From the NCBI RefSeq assembly GCF_963975415.1, contig NZ_CAXBGN010000002.1:62001-126000 (forward strand): DNA of 64,000 nucleotides, given 5' to 3'. Below the pieces are notes generated by a model that did not search any database, was not told the origin of the DNA, and saw only the letters and a list, made by a program, of their open reading frames with translations. A program made the position numbers and the translations under genes. Positions 28,958 to 39,209 of the stretch are shown here, one piece after another. The stretch comes from Kriegella sp963975415 (GTDB taxonomy: Bacteria > Bacteroidota > Bacteroidia > Flavobacteriales > Flavobacteriaceae). Position 1 is the first letter of the stretch. Every line of letters starts with the position of its first letter.

Positions 28958-29072
28958 CTCCCTTTGAAATTAATTTAAATTTTTAGCATCCTAGACATCA
29001 CCCTATTTTACTTTTTCGACACTTATATTCGAACAGGTCTCCCAAACGGCCCTTAAGCTTACACAACGAGCT

Positions 29073-30236
29073 ATGGATATAGCAAAGATTATAGCAAAAA
29101 AATTAGCTGGTAGCCTCTCTAGCCAAGAGCAGCGATATCTTGACCAATGGCTAAAAGAATCCGAAGAAAACAAGTCACTATATTTTCGCTTACAAAAAGC
29201 GAGCAATCTCAAGGAAATTCATACCATCAAAGATATTGATGATAACAAGCAATGGCAGCAAGTTCAAAAAAGAGTTAAGAAAATCAGGTTTAAGAGACGC
29301 CAAGCTTCTCGGTTCAAATCGGTGCTCAAATATGCAGCAATTTGCATTGGACTCATCGGATTAGGCTATGGATACCATTATTTCAACTTTTTCGATAATG
29401 AAGCCGCTAAAACTACGGATGCTATTACCCTTAAACTAGAGAACGGAGAGATACGCACCATATCGTCTGAGAGCCAGCAGAACATTGTTGATTCGAGAGG
29501 TCGGGTGCTGGGCAGACAAATCGGAAATCAAATCGATTATTCAGACCATCCCAAATCTACAAAATTGGTCTACAATACGCTTACGGTGCCTTACGGCAAA
29601 AGGTTCAGTGTTATCTTATCAGATAGCACGATTGTCCATCTAAATGCGGGCTCATCGCTGAAATATCCAGTGAATTTTATCGAACACCGCAAACGTCAAG
29701 TCTTTTTAATTGGTGAAGGCTATTTTGATGTAGCCAAAGACAGCGCCCATCCCTTTATAGTCACCAATGGCACTATGGATGTCAGGGTATTGGGCACCAA
29801 GTTTAATATTTCTGCATATCCTGAAGATCGTGACATAAACACCGTTTTGGTCGAAGGTTCGGTCAGTCTTTACAACTCACAAGATGATTATGATCCCAAA
29901 AACGCCAATGTGCTTGAGCCAGGGCACAAAGCCGCTTGGGATAAATTTCATGAAAAAATAGAAGTTGAACAAGTCGATACTAATATCTATACAGGTTGGG
30001 TCAATGGGAAGCTGGTATTAAAAGAGATGTCTTTTAAAAATATAGTGCCAAAATTAGAACGTCATTACAAAGTAACCATTGATAATAACTATGAAACCCT
30101 GAACAAGGAAGTATTTACCGCTACTTTCGATGTAGAAACCATCGAAGAGGCCTTACAACTATTTTCTGAAGAAACTCCCTTCGATTATAAATTCGAGGGC
30201 AACGCTATTATTATAAATGAACTGAATATAAACTAA
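29073..30236 (+). CDS. FecR-family anti-sigma factor
   Basis: A 387-aa inner-membrane anti-sigma protein. The cytoplasmic N-terminal part (residues 1-80) would hold the sigma factor. One membrane helix spans about 84-104. The periplasmic FecR domain is at about 165-270 (VPYGKRFSVILSDSTIVHLNAGSSLKYP) and the DUF4974 domain at about 310-387 contacts the STN domain of SusC. The gap to the sigma gene is 115 bp. Partner: the SusC at 30399. Confidence 0.94.
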   Translation: MDIAKIIAKKLAGSLSSQEQRYLDQWLKESEENKSLYFRLQKASNLKEIHTIKDIDDNKQWQQVQKRVKKIRFKRRQASRFKSVLKYAAICIGLIGLGYGYHYFNFFDNEAAKTTDAITLKLENGEIRTISSESQQNIVDSRGRVLGRQIGNQIDYSDHPKSTKLVYNTLTVPYGKRFSVILSDSTIVHLNAGSSLKYPVNFIEHRKRQVFLIGEGYFDVAKDSAHPFIVTNGTMDVRVLGTKFNISAYPEDRDINTVLVEGSVSLYNSQDDYDPKNANVLEPGHKAAWDKFHEKIEVEQVDTNIYTGWVNGKLVLKEMSFKNIVPKLERHYKVTIDNNYETLNKEVFTATFDVETIEEALQLFSEETPFDYKFEGNAIIINELNIN

Positions 30237-30398
30237 TATAAAACAACTGCCTATGGAGTGACACCCCTATTTAATATTAAATCGAACGAACAAAAATTTG
30301 TCGACCGTCAAAGAACAAAAAAATCGGAAAATGTTGCACCATTTCCCGATTCATGATAATCGACGCGTATTGGTCAACCAATAAAACTACACAAAAAT

Positions 30399-33300
30399 AT
30401 GGAAAAAAGTGAAAGAAAGGGCTTTTCGAAGCCTTGTTCGCTAAATCTTAGGCTGTCTTTGAAATTAACCGCGCTTCTTCTGATAATTTCCGTCTTCTAT
30501 GTTGAAGCGAATGTTTATTCCCAAAAAGACAAGTTGACCCTAAATCTTGAAAGGGTAGAAATGAAAAAAGTACTGGAAAGGATCGAATCCCTTACAGACC
30601 TAAAATTCTTTTACAACAATAAAAAAATCGACTCCGAAAGGCTGGTTTCGGTAAAAGTTACCGAAAAACCAGTAACGGAAGTATTGGACATATTGTTCGA
30701 GGGTACTGCCATATATTACACGCTGCGCAAAAAGCAGGTAATTCTCAAGCTTAACGATACCGAATTGCCATCTAAATCGGGTAAAGACGCGTCATCAATT
30801 AAAGATGAAACGTCAAATACAGATCTCGAAGTAGTTCAGCAAGCTATTTCGGGGATGGTAACCGATTCGAACGACGTACCGTTACCCGGGGCTAACATCG
30901 TTGAAAAAGGAACCATCAATGGCACCCAGACCGATTTTGATGGCAATTTTTCCCTTGAAGTGGGCGATGATGCGGTCTTGGTCGTGTCTTATCTTGGGTT
31001 CATGACCAAAGAAGTTAACGTCGACGGACAATCGAGTATAATTATTAGTTTGGACGAAGATGCAGCGGGGCTGGATGAAGTGGTAGTTGTAGGTTACGGT
31101 ACCCAAAGCCGCGCAAAGGTTACCGGGGCAATTAGTACAATCCCAACCGATGAAATTACACAACGCCCGGTTACGAGCACTGCAAATGCCTTGCAAGGTC
31201 AAGTACCAGGTTTGACAGTCTTTAACTCAGGGGGAGCACCAGGAGTAGAAGACACGAAAATACGAATTCGGGGTGTAGGTACACTCAACAATTCCAACCC
31301 ATTGGTCTTGGTAGATGGTATCGAACAGGCCCTTGGCACTGTCGAACCCCAGAATATAGAATCAATTTCAGTTTTGAAAGATGCTGCTTCTGCCGCTATT
31401 TACGGATCCCGAGCCGCAAATGGAGTCATTCTTGTGACCACAAAGCGAGGAGCTTCGACTGGGGTTACACTGTCGTACAACACTTTATTTGGTTTTCAGC
31501 AGCCTAGCTTTTTTCCAGAGAAGGCAGATGATGAAGCATGGATGAGGTTGGAAAATACCGCACAAGTAAATGCAGGGGCCAATCCCACGTATTCCGAAGA
31601 ATATATTGCAAATGTACTTGCCGGCACCAACCCTTTACAATATCCTTTTGCCAATTGGGAAGAGGGAATCTTTAGAAATGGTGCGCTAATGAACCAGCAA
31701 AGTTTCTCAATATCTAGTGGAGGTGATATTGGAAAAATCTTTGCTTCCTTGAATTATAACGATACCGATGGTGTCATTAAGAACTTCAATAACAAAAGAA
31801 CTACCATGCTTGTCAATGCAGATTTGTATGCTAATGATAAGCTGACCTTTAAGGTGGGGCTTATGTACAGAAACGGAGATTTTACCGGGCCAGGACATGC
31901 CATAAATTCTTCGGGAGTAGCGGGACAACAGATTGTTCAAGCACTTCTTCATATGAATAGAAACGTAGTAATGGAATATCCCGATGGCACGTATGACTTG
32001 ATTTCCGGACAATGGAATGCAGCTGCGATGGCATCTGAGGGCGAAACGGTCAGAACTCAGAACGATATCGTGGCACAAGGAGGATTTGATTATGTCTTCA
32101 ATGATGCACTGACCCTTAAAGGAAATGTCACCTATAAATCGAATTATCAGGGCACGTCTACTTTTATGAATAGTCTAGCCGGCATGAAAAATTATCTTAC
32201 CGGTGAGCCTGTTACGGTATCGGGGTGGTTTGCAACAAATAGTTTGACCGAAGCCACCATTACTGAAAAGGAATTGAGCCAAAGATTATATTTGGATTAC
32301 AACAAGAGTTTTGGTTCTCACGACCTTGGAGCGCTATTGGGGTATGAGGAGATTCACTACAATTACAAAAACGTTTCGGCTACCAGGCAAGGTTTCTTCA
32401 ACAATGACCTTAGAGATTTGAATGCGGGAGGAGCCGATAATCAGCAGATAAGTGGTTATCGGGAAGAATGGCGCCTTCGTTCCTTTTTTGGCAGGCTAAA
32501 TTATTCGTTTGATGATCGGTATCTGATACAAGCTAATTTAAGAATTGACGGTTCGTCAAGGTTTGGAGACGGCAATAGATATGGCTTCTTTCCTTCGGTT
32601 TCTGCCGGTTGGAACATCTCCAATGAGCCGTTTATGGAAAAATTTTCCGATGGCACGTTCCTTAGTAATCTTAAATTAAGAGGGTCTTGGGGCCAATTGG
32701 GAAATCAGAATATCGGACTCAATAAATTTAGAAATACATATAACCTGAACGAAGGTTATCAATTTGGCGGCACCCCCGTTTCCGGATCAGCGGTAACCCA
32801 GGCCGGAAATCCAGATATTACTTGGGAAACGGCAACAATTACAAATATCGGTCTTGATGTCTCTTTTATGCAAGATAGATTGGAATTTGTAGCAGAGTAT
32901 TTCTGGAAATATACAGATGATATTTTACTGCAATTACCAATTTCCAGCACAATTGGGGTTGAGGCTCCTGTTCAAAATGCAGCGGCGGTCTCGAACAACG
33001 GTTACGAACTTAGCTTAACTTACCATGGGGCATATAAGGAAAATGGCTTCAATTACTCAATAGGTGCAAACTTTACCGATGTAATCAATAAAATCGAAGA
33101 TTTGAACGGGGCAGGTCCTTACTTCCCTGATGGCTTTACGGTATGGCAAGAGGGTTACTCCATTAACACGTTAAGAGGGTTAGACTCACCAGGTCTTTAC
33201 CGTACCCAAGCCGATTTGGATCAGTATCCCGCACGTTTAAGTTCCCTTGCAGGAATAGGTAACATTATTTACAAAGATGTGAATAATGACGGGGTCATAT

Positions 33301-33809
33301 CGCAATCCCTCGCTCCTGGAGGAGACCAGATTATTATCGGAAATGAAGATCCGAGATATGAATTTGGTATTAGGGCCAATGCTTCCTATAAAGGCTTTGA
33401 CTTTTCTATGTTTTGGCAAGGTGTGGGAAAACAATATCATACGTTGGATGGTGCATTGGTAGAAGGACCCGCTTATCAGAACTTTATACCTAAAGAAATG
33501 ACAGATAACGCTTATGACCCAGTTACAAATCCTAATGGAACGTGGCCGATAGCGAGAGCTGGCAACAATTGGGATATTGTAAAATCGAGTTTCTGGTTGA
33601 TAGACACCAAGTACATCAGACTAAAAAATTTCCAAATAGGATATACTATAGATCAGGATGTTTTTTCAAACTTCAGAATTTATGTTTCCGGAGAAAATAT
33701 GATGACTTTTTCCGCCCAGAAACTTTTTGATCCGGAAACCCCTAGAGGTAGAAGTCAGTTCTTTCCACAAACGAAGACTATGAGTTTAGGTTTAAACATC
33801 GTATTTTAA
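30399..33809 (+). CDS. SusC-family TonB-dependent transporter with STN signalling domain
   Basis: An 1136-aa outer membrane importer and transducer. After the signal peptide, residues about 47-97 are an STN domain (LTLNLERVEMKKVLERIESLTDLKFFYNN) that signals to FecR. A carboxypeptidase-like domain follows at about 116-200 and the plug at about 205-320 (LDEVVVVGYGTQSRAKVTGAI; ISVLKDAAS AAIYGSRAANGVI). The barrel ends with LGLNIVF. It is coupled to susD 9 bp downstream. The substrate is unknown; the downstream enzymes suggest a glycoside handled through keto-sugar chemistry. Confidence 0.95.
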   Translation: MEKSERKGFSKPCSLNLRLSLKLTALLLIISVFYVEANVYSQKDKLTLNLERVEMKKVLERIESLTDLKFFYNNKKIDSERLVSVKVTEKPVTEVLDILFEGTAIYYTLRKKQVILKLNDTELPSKSGKDASSIKDETSNTDLEVVQQAISGMVTDSNDVPLPGANIVEKGTINGTQTDFDGNFSLEVGDDAVLVVSYLGFMTKEVNVDGQSSIIISLDEDAAGLDEVVVVGYGTQSRAKVTGAISTIPTDEITQRPVTSTANALQGQVPGLTVFNSGGAPGVEDTKIRIRGVGTLNNSNPLVLVDGIEQALGTVEPQNIESISVLKDAASAAIYGSRAANGVILVTTKRGASTGVTLSYNTLFGFQQPSFFPEKADDEAWMRLENTAQVNAGANPTYSEEYIANVLAGTNPLQYPFANWEEGIFRNGALMNQQSFSISSGGDIGKIFASLNYNDTDGVIKNFNNKRTTMLVNADLYANDKLTFKVGLMYRNGDFTGPGHAINSSGVAGQQIVQALLHMNRNVVMEYPDGTYDLISGQWNAAAMASEGETVRTQNDIVAQGGFDYVFNDALTLKGNVTYKSNYQGTSTFMNSLAGMKNYLTGEPVTVSGWFATNSLTEATITEKELSQRLYLDYNKSFGSHDLGALLGYEEIHYNYKNVSATRQGFFNNDLRDLNAGGADNQQISGYREEWRLRSFFGRLNYSFDDRYLIQANLRIDGSSRFGDGNRYGFFPSVSAGWNISNEPFMEKFSDGTFLSNLKLRGSWGQLGNQNIGLNKFRNTYNLNEGYQFGGTPVSGSAVTQAGNPDITWETATITNIGLDVSFMQDRLEFVAEYFWKYTDDILLQLPISSTIGVEAPVQNAAAVSNNGYELSLTYHGAYKENGFNYSIGANFTDVINKIEDLNGAGPYFPDGFTVWQEGYSINTLRGLDSPGLYRTQADLDQYPARLSSLAGIGNIIYKDVNNDGVISQSLAPGGDQIIIGNEDPRYEFGIRANASYKGFDFSMFWQGVGKQYHTLDGALVEGPAYQNFIPKEMTDNAYDPVTNPNGTWPIARAGNNWDIVKSSFWLIDTKYIRLKNFQIGYTIDQDVFSNFRIYVSGENMMTFSAQKLFDPETPRGRSQFFPQTKTMSLGLNIVF

Positions 33810-33818
33810 AAAAAAATT

Positions 33819-35390
33819 ATGAAAAGATATAATAATATAAAAGGCATATTATTCTTCGCTGCTGTAGCCTTCTTATCAGGATGTAGCGAAGGATTTGATG
33901 AAGGTCTCGACATAGAACCGACCGGCGCAGTTTCGGAAACCACCTATTGGTCTACCGTAGAAGATGCAGAATTGGCAGTTAATGCGGTATACGCAGAATT
34001 GGATGGCACTCAAATGGTCATGGCACTAGATGGTGTTACTGATATTGGCTATCACTCTTATTCAAATGTTCCTACCTTTAATGATGTCCGTTTTGGTGAA
34101 ATCGATCCTTCCAACGGCACCATTACCGGTATTTGGAATAGATATTATATAGGCATCCGAAAGGCTAACGATGTTATTGCAAATATCGATAAAGTAGTAG
34201 GTGGTGATCAAGATATGATTGCAAGAATAACGGCAGAAGCCCGGTTTCTTAGAGCTTATTACTATACGCAACTTTCAAGTTTATGGTGCAATGTGCCTTT
34301 AATAACCGAGGTTCTTGATATTAATGATCAACGCCCTACAAATTCCAAGGAAGAGATTGTCAGCTATGTTATCGATGAACTTGATGACATTATAAATTCA
34401 AATGCCTTGCCCTTAAGCTATTCGGCAGATGATGTAGGCAGGGTTACTCAGGGAGCCGCCTTGACCTTAAAAGCCAGAGTGGCAATCAGAAATAGCAATT
34501 TTACGGTTGCACGCGACGCTGCCAAGGCAGTAATGGATTTGAATATTTATGGACTTTATCCAAATTATGAAGAATTGTTTCAAGTAGTGGGACAAAATTC
34601 GCAAGAAGTGATTTTTGACAGACAGTTCACAGTTGGTGGTAATACGTACAATGCATTTGGATATTCCGCCGCTTCTTTGGGAGGAGGCTCTGGCGTGGAG
34701 CCGATGAACGGTCTTTTTGAAAAGTATGAATATACAGGACCTATAAATCCCGATGACCCATTTGAGAACATAGATCCAAGATGGAATTATATTGTCTATT
34801 ATACAGGGCAACCGATTGGAACCGACACCTATAATTCTTGGCCAACTAGTACTACCCCCGATAAAACAAATAGTTCTGAATTTGCTACGGTTAATGGGTA
34901 CAATTTAAAGAAGTGGGTAGACTATGAATCTTTTGCCGCCAATTCAAATCTTGGCGACATAAATATGATTTTGATGCGCTACGCTGATGTTTTACTGATG
35001 TATGCCGAGTCTAAAATAGAATTGAACGAGATAGATACTTCGGTATACGCCGCAATAAACGCAATCAGACAAAGACCAACGGTCGACATGCCTGAAATTA
35101 CCGAAGGAAAGTCTCAAGCGGAATTAAGAGAAATTGTCAGGGATGAGCGAGCTCGGGAATTGGCCTTTGAGGGTTTGCGTTTATTTGATATTAATCGTTG
35201 GCAAATCGGTGAGGTAAAAGCCGGACTGGTTCAAGGAATGCATTACAAGAATGAATCAGGGCAATGGGTGATTTTAGACTATGGAAGGGTTGCTACTTTC
35301 AATGAAAATAGGGACTATTGCTGGCCCGTTCCCCAAGCAGAAATGGATATTAACGACGTAATTACCCAGAATCAGGGGTATACAAATTAG
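33819..35390 (+). CDS. SusD/RagB-family nutrient-binding lipoprotein
   Basis: A 523-aa surface lipoprotein (signal FLSGCSEG) forming the lid of the adjacent SusC. The N-terminal SusD motif (EPTGAVSETTYWSTVEDAELAVNAVYAEL), the helical TPR region (ARFLRAYYYTQLSSLWCNVPLI) and the C-terminal RDERARELAFEGLRLFDINRW motif are intact. It is followed by the oxidoreductase gene after 5 bp, which ties the importer to the enzymes. Confidence 0.95.
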   Translation: MKRYNNIKGILFFAAVAFLSGCSEGFDEGLDIEPTGAVSETTYWSTVEDAELAVNAVYAELDGTQMVMALDGVTDIGYHSYSNVPTFNDVRFGEIDPSNGTITGIWNRYYIGIRKANDVIANIDKVVGGDQDMIARITAEARFLRAYYYTQLSSLWCNVPLITEVLDINDQRPTNSKEEIVSYVIDELDDIINSNALPLSYSADDVGRVTQGAALTLKARVAIRNSNFTVARDAAKAVMDLNIYGLYPNYEELFQVVGQNSQEVIFDRQFTVGGNTYNAFGYSAASLGGGSGVEPMNGLFEKYEYTGPINPDDPFENIDPRWNYIVYYTGQPIGTDTYNSWPTSTTPDKTNSSEFATVNGYNLKKWVDYESFAANSNLGDINMILMRYADVLLMYAESKIELNEIDTSVYAAINAIRQRPTVDMPEITEGKSQAELREIVRDERARELAFEGLRLFDINRWQIGEVKAGLVQGMHYKNESGQWVILDYGRVATFNENRDYCWPVPQAEMDINDVITQNQGYTN

Positions 35391-35395
35391 AAATT

Positions 35396-36706
35396 ATGGC
35401 TAAGGAAAATTTTATTACTCAAAAGGAAACAGAAGATCGACGAGCTTTTATAAAGAAAGCGGGAGCCGCTACCTTGTTCAGCGCAACAACTTTGAACATG
35501 GGTTTTGCTACTCCTCTAGTGTCCAGTTCCAAAAGCGTTTTAAAAGTTGGGCTTGTGGGTTGCGGTGGCCGTGGCACAGGAGCCGCTGCCCAGGCGATAT
35601 CGGCAGACCCCGACACCGTACTATATGCTATGGCAGATATCTTCGAAGACCGACTAAAGAGTTCTTTGGAGGTGCTTAAAAAAACGCACGGTCAAAAGGT
35701 GCAGGTAGAAAAAGAAAGGCAGTTCATTGGGTTCGACGCATACCAAAAACTAATCGATTCGGGAGTCGATGTGGTAGTGTTGGCTTGCCCTCCGGGGTTT
35801 CGACCGAACCACCTTGCCGCTGCTATTGATGCCGGCAAACATGTTTTTTATGAAAAGCCTGTCGCTGTCGATGCACCCGGAGTTCGTAAGGTTTTAGCAG
35901 CGACCAAAAAGGCGAAAGAAAAGAACCTATCGATCGTATCGGGATTCTGTTTTCGGTATGACCTTCCAAAGCAGGCGCTTTACGGAAAAGTCTTGGCCGG
36001 GGAAATAGGGGATATCAAATCGATTTCCGTTACCCGAAACGGAGGGGAGCTCTGGTACAAAGAAAAACAGCCGGACTGGAACGATATGCAATACCATATG
36101 CGCAACTGGTATTATTACAATTGGCTTTCTGGAGATTTTATTGTAGAGATGTTCGTACATAGTCTCGATATGATGACTTGGGCCATGGGTGGTAAGATGC
36201 CCTTAAAAGCTACCGGGACCGGGGGAAGACAATGGAGAACCGATAAAAAATATGGTAATATTTACGATCATTTCGCGCTAGAATACGACTATGACAACGG
36301 GGTCAAGGGTTACGCCTTTACACGACAGCAAAATGGGGGTTCATCCCAAAACTCCATTGATATAATGGGTACCGAAGGGAATGCTCATTACGGCGGCAAC
36401 CGGCACGAAATAACGGGTAAAAACCCTTGGCGCTATCGAGGGGAAGGAAACGACATGTACCAAGCCGAACATGACGCCCTTTTCAACTCAATTCGAGAAG
36501 GAAAAGGAATCAATGACGGTGAAATGGCCGCTAACAGTTCATTATTCGGTATCATGAGCAGAATGGCCGCCTATAGTGGCCAGACCATAACTTGGGATGA
36601 AGCCATGAATTCAACCAGAAGCCTGGGTCCTAATGATTTTAATTGGGATTTAGAATTTAAAGGACCCGAAATTGCGGTTCCCGGAATTACTAAGGTGCTA
36701 GGATAA
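35396..36706 (+). CDS. Gfo/Idh/MocA-family oxidoreductase, Tat-exported
   Basis: A 436-aa NAD(P)-dependent sugar oxidoreductase. The twin-arginine-type leader (DRRAFIKKAGAATLF) points to export with bound cofactor. The Rossmann motif VGLVGCGGRGTGAA is near residue 52 and the catalytic-Lys motif FYEKPVAVDAPG near 152; the C-terminal domain binds the sugar. In Bacteroidota such enzymes next to DUF1080 proteins act as glycoside 3-dehydrogenases or related keto-sugar enzymes, and that role is inferred here. It lies 5 bp after susD. Confidence 0.9.
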   Translation: MAKENFITQKETEDRRAFIKKAGAATLFSATTLNMGFATPLVSSSKSVLKVGLVGCGGRGTGAAAQAISADPDTVLYAMADIFEDRLKSSLEVLKKTHGQKVQVEKERQFIGFDAYQKLIDSGVDVVVLACPPGFRPNHLAAAIDAGKHVFYEKPVAVDAPGVRKVLAATKKAKEKNLSIVSGFCFRYDLPKQALYGKVLAGEIGDIKSISVTRNGGELWYKEKQPDWNDMQYHMRNWYYYNWLSGDFIVEMFVHSLDMMTWAMGGKMPLKATGTGGRQWRTDKKYGNIYDHFALEYDYDNGVKGYAFTRQQNGGSSQNSIDIMGTEGNAHYGGNRHEITGKNPWRYRGEGNDMYQAEHDALFNSIREGKGINDGEMAANSSLFGIMSRMAAYSGQTITWDEAMNSTRSLGPNDFNWDLEFKGPEIAVPGITKVLG

Positions 36707-36743
36707 AAAAGTTTAAGCTATAACCGTAAAAAAAATAATTTCT

Positions 36744-37712
36744 ATGCCTCAAATAAAAAGTGAAGTCCGCTCATCAAGAAGAAACTGGTTAAAAAATGCG
36801 GGGCTGTTAAGCGCCGCTTCGATGGCCCCTTCGTTAGTTATGGCCGGTACGGATGAAAAAAAAAAGAACCATAGCTATGATAATCGGCCCATAAGGCTCA
36901 TCGTATCTACCTACTCCTATTGGCATTTTAAACCAAAAAAGTATCCTATCGAAAAGGTTATCGAAAACGCTTCCCAAATTGGGTTTGATGGGGTAGAAAT
37001 CCTTCACCGCCAAATGGAGAACGAAACGGTGCCCTACATGAACAAATTGAAAAGAATGGCTTTTGAAAGGGGGCTGGCACTTCCATTTCTATCCATCCAT
37101 CAAAACTTTGTAGAACCCGATGCGAACAAACGAAAAGAGCATGTAGAACATACCATAAAATGCATCAAACTTGCCGTACAGATGGGCATACCCGCCATAC
37201 GCATGAATACGGGCAGCTGGAAAGGGAAAAGAGCTCCTGACTATTATCAGACTGGTATTCAAAAACCAATCGAGGGCTATACCGACCAAGATGCCATAAA
37301 ATGGGTAATTGACAGCATGCAAGAGTGCCTGAAGGAAGCTGAAAAAGAAGGGATTACACTTTGCCTAGAGAACCATTGGGGACTTTCATCGAATATCGAT
37401 TACCTCGAAGAGATATACAAAACCTTGGCTTCTTCACCGGCAATGGGATTAAACCTTGATACTGGAAATTATGTCGGAGAGCCATATCCACAGTTTGAAA
37501 GATTGATTGGATATGCCGATATTATTCAGGCAAAAACCTATTATGGTGGCGGCAAATATTATGATTTAGACCTAGACTATGATCGGATTGCCAGAATTAT
37601 GCGCGATGCTAATTTCACAGGTTATGTTTCATTGGAAATGGAAGGCAATGAAGACGCCGAAACCGCAGTTCCAAAAAGCTATGCCATGTTGCGGAAAGCA
37701 TTTGAGGTTTAA
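36744..37712 (+). CDS. Sugar phosphate isomerase/epimerase-like TIM-barrel protein, Tat-exported
   Basis: A 322-aa AP-endonuclease-2/xylose-isomerase-like TIM barrel with a Tat leader (SSRRNWLKNAGLLSAAS). Probable metal ligands are Glu in GVEILHRQ, Glu in LENHWG, Asp in GLNLDTGN and Glu in VSLEMEGNED. Family members in keto-glycoside clusters catalyse elimination or isomerisation on 3-keto sugars, which fits the neighbouring oxidoreductase and DUF1080 genes. The precise reaction is not shown by the sequence. Confidence 0.88.
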   Translation: MPQIKSEVRSSRRNWLKNAGLLSAASMAPSLVMAGTDEKKKNHSYDNRPIRLIVSTYSYWHFKPKKYPIEKVIENASQIGFDGVEILHRQMENETVPYMNKLKRMAFERGLALPFLSIHQNFVEPDANKRKEHVEHTIKCIKLAVQMGIPAIRMNTGSWKGKRAPDYYQTGIQKPIEGYTDQDAIKWVIDSMQECLKEAEKEGITLCLENHWGLSSNIDYLEEIYKTLASSPAMGLNLDTGNYVGEPYPQFERLIGYADIIQAKTYYGGGKYYDLDLDYDRIARIMRDANFTGYVSLEMEGNEDAETAVPKSYAMLRKAFEV

Positions 37713-37745
37713 CCTAGTACTTTCATCTAATTAACTTATCTGAAA

Positions 37746-38519
37746 ATGAAAAAATTAAAAAAGAGTCTTGTTTTAAATGTATTCATATTATTCATAATTG
37801 CTACACACAATTTTTGTAACGCCCAGCACGAGCCCTTCGAGTTCGAGTTCGGTACATCTACTACTCTGGAAAACGCCTTAAAGACTAGTTCGGAAGAGGA
37901 CTCCAAGATCAAATGGATAAATGTCAATACCGTCAAAAAAGGCTGGACAGTCAATAATGAAGGCGTGTTGGTAAATTTAGGCCACCCGATTGGAGTCGTA
38001 CGATCAGAAAAACAATATGAAAATTTTATTCTTCACGTAGAGTGGAGGCATATGGAACCGGGCGGAAATTCTGGTGTTTTTGCCTGGAGTAATGGCAACC
38101 CCGAAGAAGGAAAAGAATTACCCGACGGGGTCGAAATTCAAATGCTCGAACTCGATTGGATCAACATCAACGCAAAGGATGGTATCCAGCAGCCCATAGC
38201 TTATGTCCATGGCGAAGTATGGGGCGTTGGCGGTGTTGTGACCATACCCGATAATCCAAGAGGAGAAAGGAGCAAATCAATAGAAAACCGTGCCTTGGGA
38301 AAAGGTATATGGAATACCTACGACGTCGTTGCCATAGACGGGGTCATCAAACTTTCGGTTAACGGTAAATTTGTCAACGGCATCTCAAAATCTACCCAAA
38401 AGAAAGGCTATTTATGCCTTGAATCAGAAGGAGCGGAGATTCATTTCCGAAATTTTAAGGTTATCGAACTGCCGCCTGGTGTAACTTCTTCGGAACAGAC
38501 AGCTCCTCAACTCAAATAA
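37746..38519 (+). CDS. DUF1080 protein (3-keto-disaccharide hydrolase family), copy 1
   Basis: A 257-aa secreted beta-jelly-roll protein of the DUF1080 (concanavalin-like) family, with a signal ending near CNAQ. Family markers are HVEWRHMEPGGNSGVFAWSNG at about 97-117, a QMLELDW strand and a C-terminal VNGKFVNGI strand. Other members cleave or rearrange 3-keto glycosides. The N-terminal FNGxDLxGW motif seen in copy 2 is absent and replaced by a divergent region. It is followed by the second copy after 18 bp. Confidence 0.87.
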   Translation: MKKLKKSLVLNVFILFIIATHNFCNAQHEPFEFEFGTSTTLENALKTSSEEDSKIKWINVNTVKKGWTVNNEGVLVNLGHPIGVVRSEKQYENFILHVEWRHMEPGGNSGVFAWSNGNPEEGKELPDGVEIQMLELDWININAKDGIQQPIAYVHGEVWGVGGVVTIPDNPRGERSKSIENRALGKGIWNTYDVVAIDGVIKLSVNGKFVNGISKSTQKKGYLCLESEGAEIHFRNFKVIELPPGVTSSEQTAPQLK

Positions 38520-38537
38520 TTTATAAAACCACCCATT

Positions 38538-39152
38538 ATGAAACAGCTGATTTTCATTCTATCATTTTCATTGTATTTCGGATTTGCCTTTGCTCAAGAA
38601 AGCAAAAGTTTGTTTAATGGCAAAGATTTATCGGGATGGACCAAACACGGTACCGAATACTGGTATGTTGACAACAAAGAACTCGTTTGTGAAAGTGGCC
38701 CTGAAGCGAAGTACGGTTACCTTTCTACCAACAAACCCTATAAAAACTTTATTCTAGACCTTGATTTTAAATTAGAGGCCAATGGCAATAGCGGTGTGTT
38801 CATACGATCGCACGTAGGGGGTGAAGATGGTACGACCATACGAGGTTGGCAAGTAGAGGTTGCCCCACCCAACAAGCACACCGGGGGCATTTATGAATCT
38901 ACCCAAGGTGGAAGGGGGTGGGTAATTAAACCTGACCCTGCTGATGAAAAACAGCTAGACCCAAGCAATTGGAACCACATGAAAATCGAAGCTAAAGACG
39001 ATATCATTAGTACATGGCTGAACGGAAAACAAATGGTAAAACTGAAGGATGAAAAAATTGGGGAGGGTCGGGGATCCATTGCTCTTCAAATACACAGCGG
39101 GGGCGGAATCAAAGTAAGGTGGAAGAACATTGAAATTCAAGAAATTGAATAG
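38538..39152 (+). CDS. DUF1080 protein (3-keto-disaccharide hydrolase family), copy 2
   Basis: A 204-aa secreted DUF1080 protein with a signal ending near FAFAQ. The family opening SLFNGKDLSGW is at about 24-34, followed by YKNFILDLDFKLEANGNSGVFIR near 75, WQVEVAPP near 102 and GGIYES near 115. It is a compact single domain. It differs clearly from the 257-aa neighbour, so the pair probably divides the work on a 3-keto glycoside or acts on two linkages. Confidence 0.9.
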   Translation: MKQLIFILSFSLYFGFAFAQESKSLFNGKDLSGWTKHGTEYWYVDNKELVCESGPEAKYGYLSTNKPYKNFILDLDFKLEANGNSGVFIRSHVGGEDGTTIRGWQVEVAPPNKHTGGIYESTQGGRGWVIKPDPADEKQLDPSNWNHMKIEAKDDIISTWLNGKQMVKLKDEKIGEGRGSIALQIHSGGGIKVRWKNIEIQEIE

Positions 39153-39209
39153 CACCCGTTCTTTGTTAAACTTACTTTATTCTTATGCTATTCTTAAGAA
39201 ACCATTACC

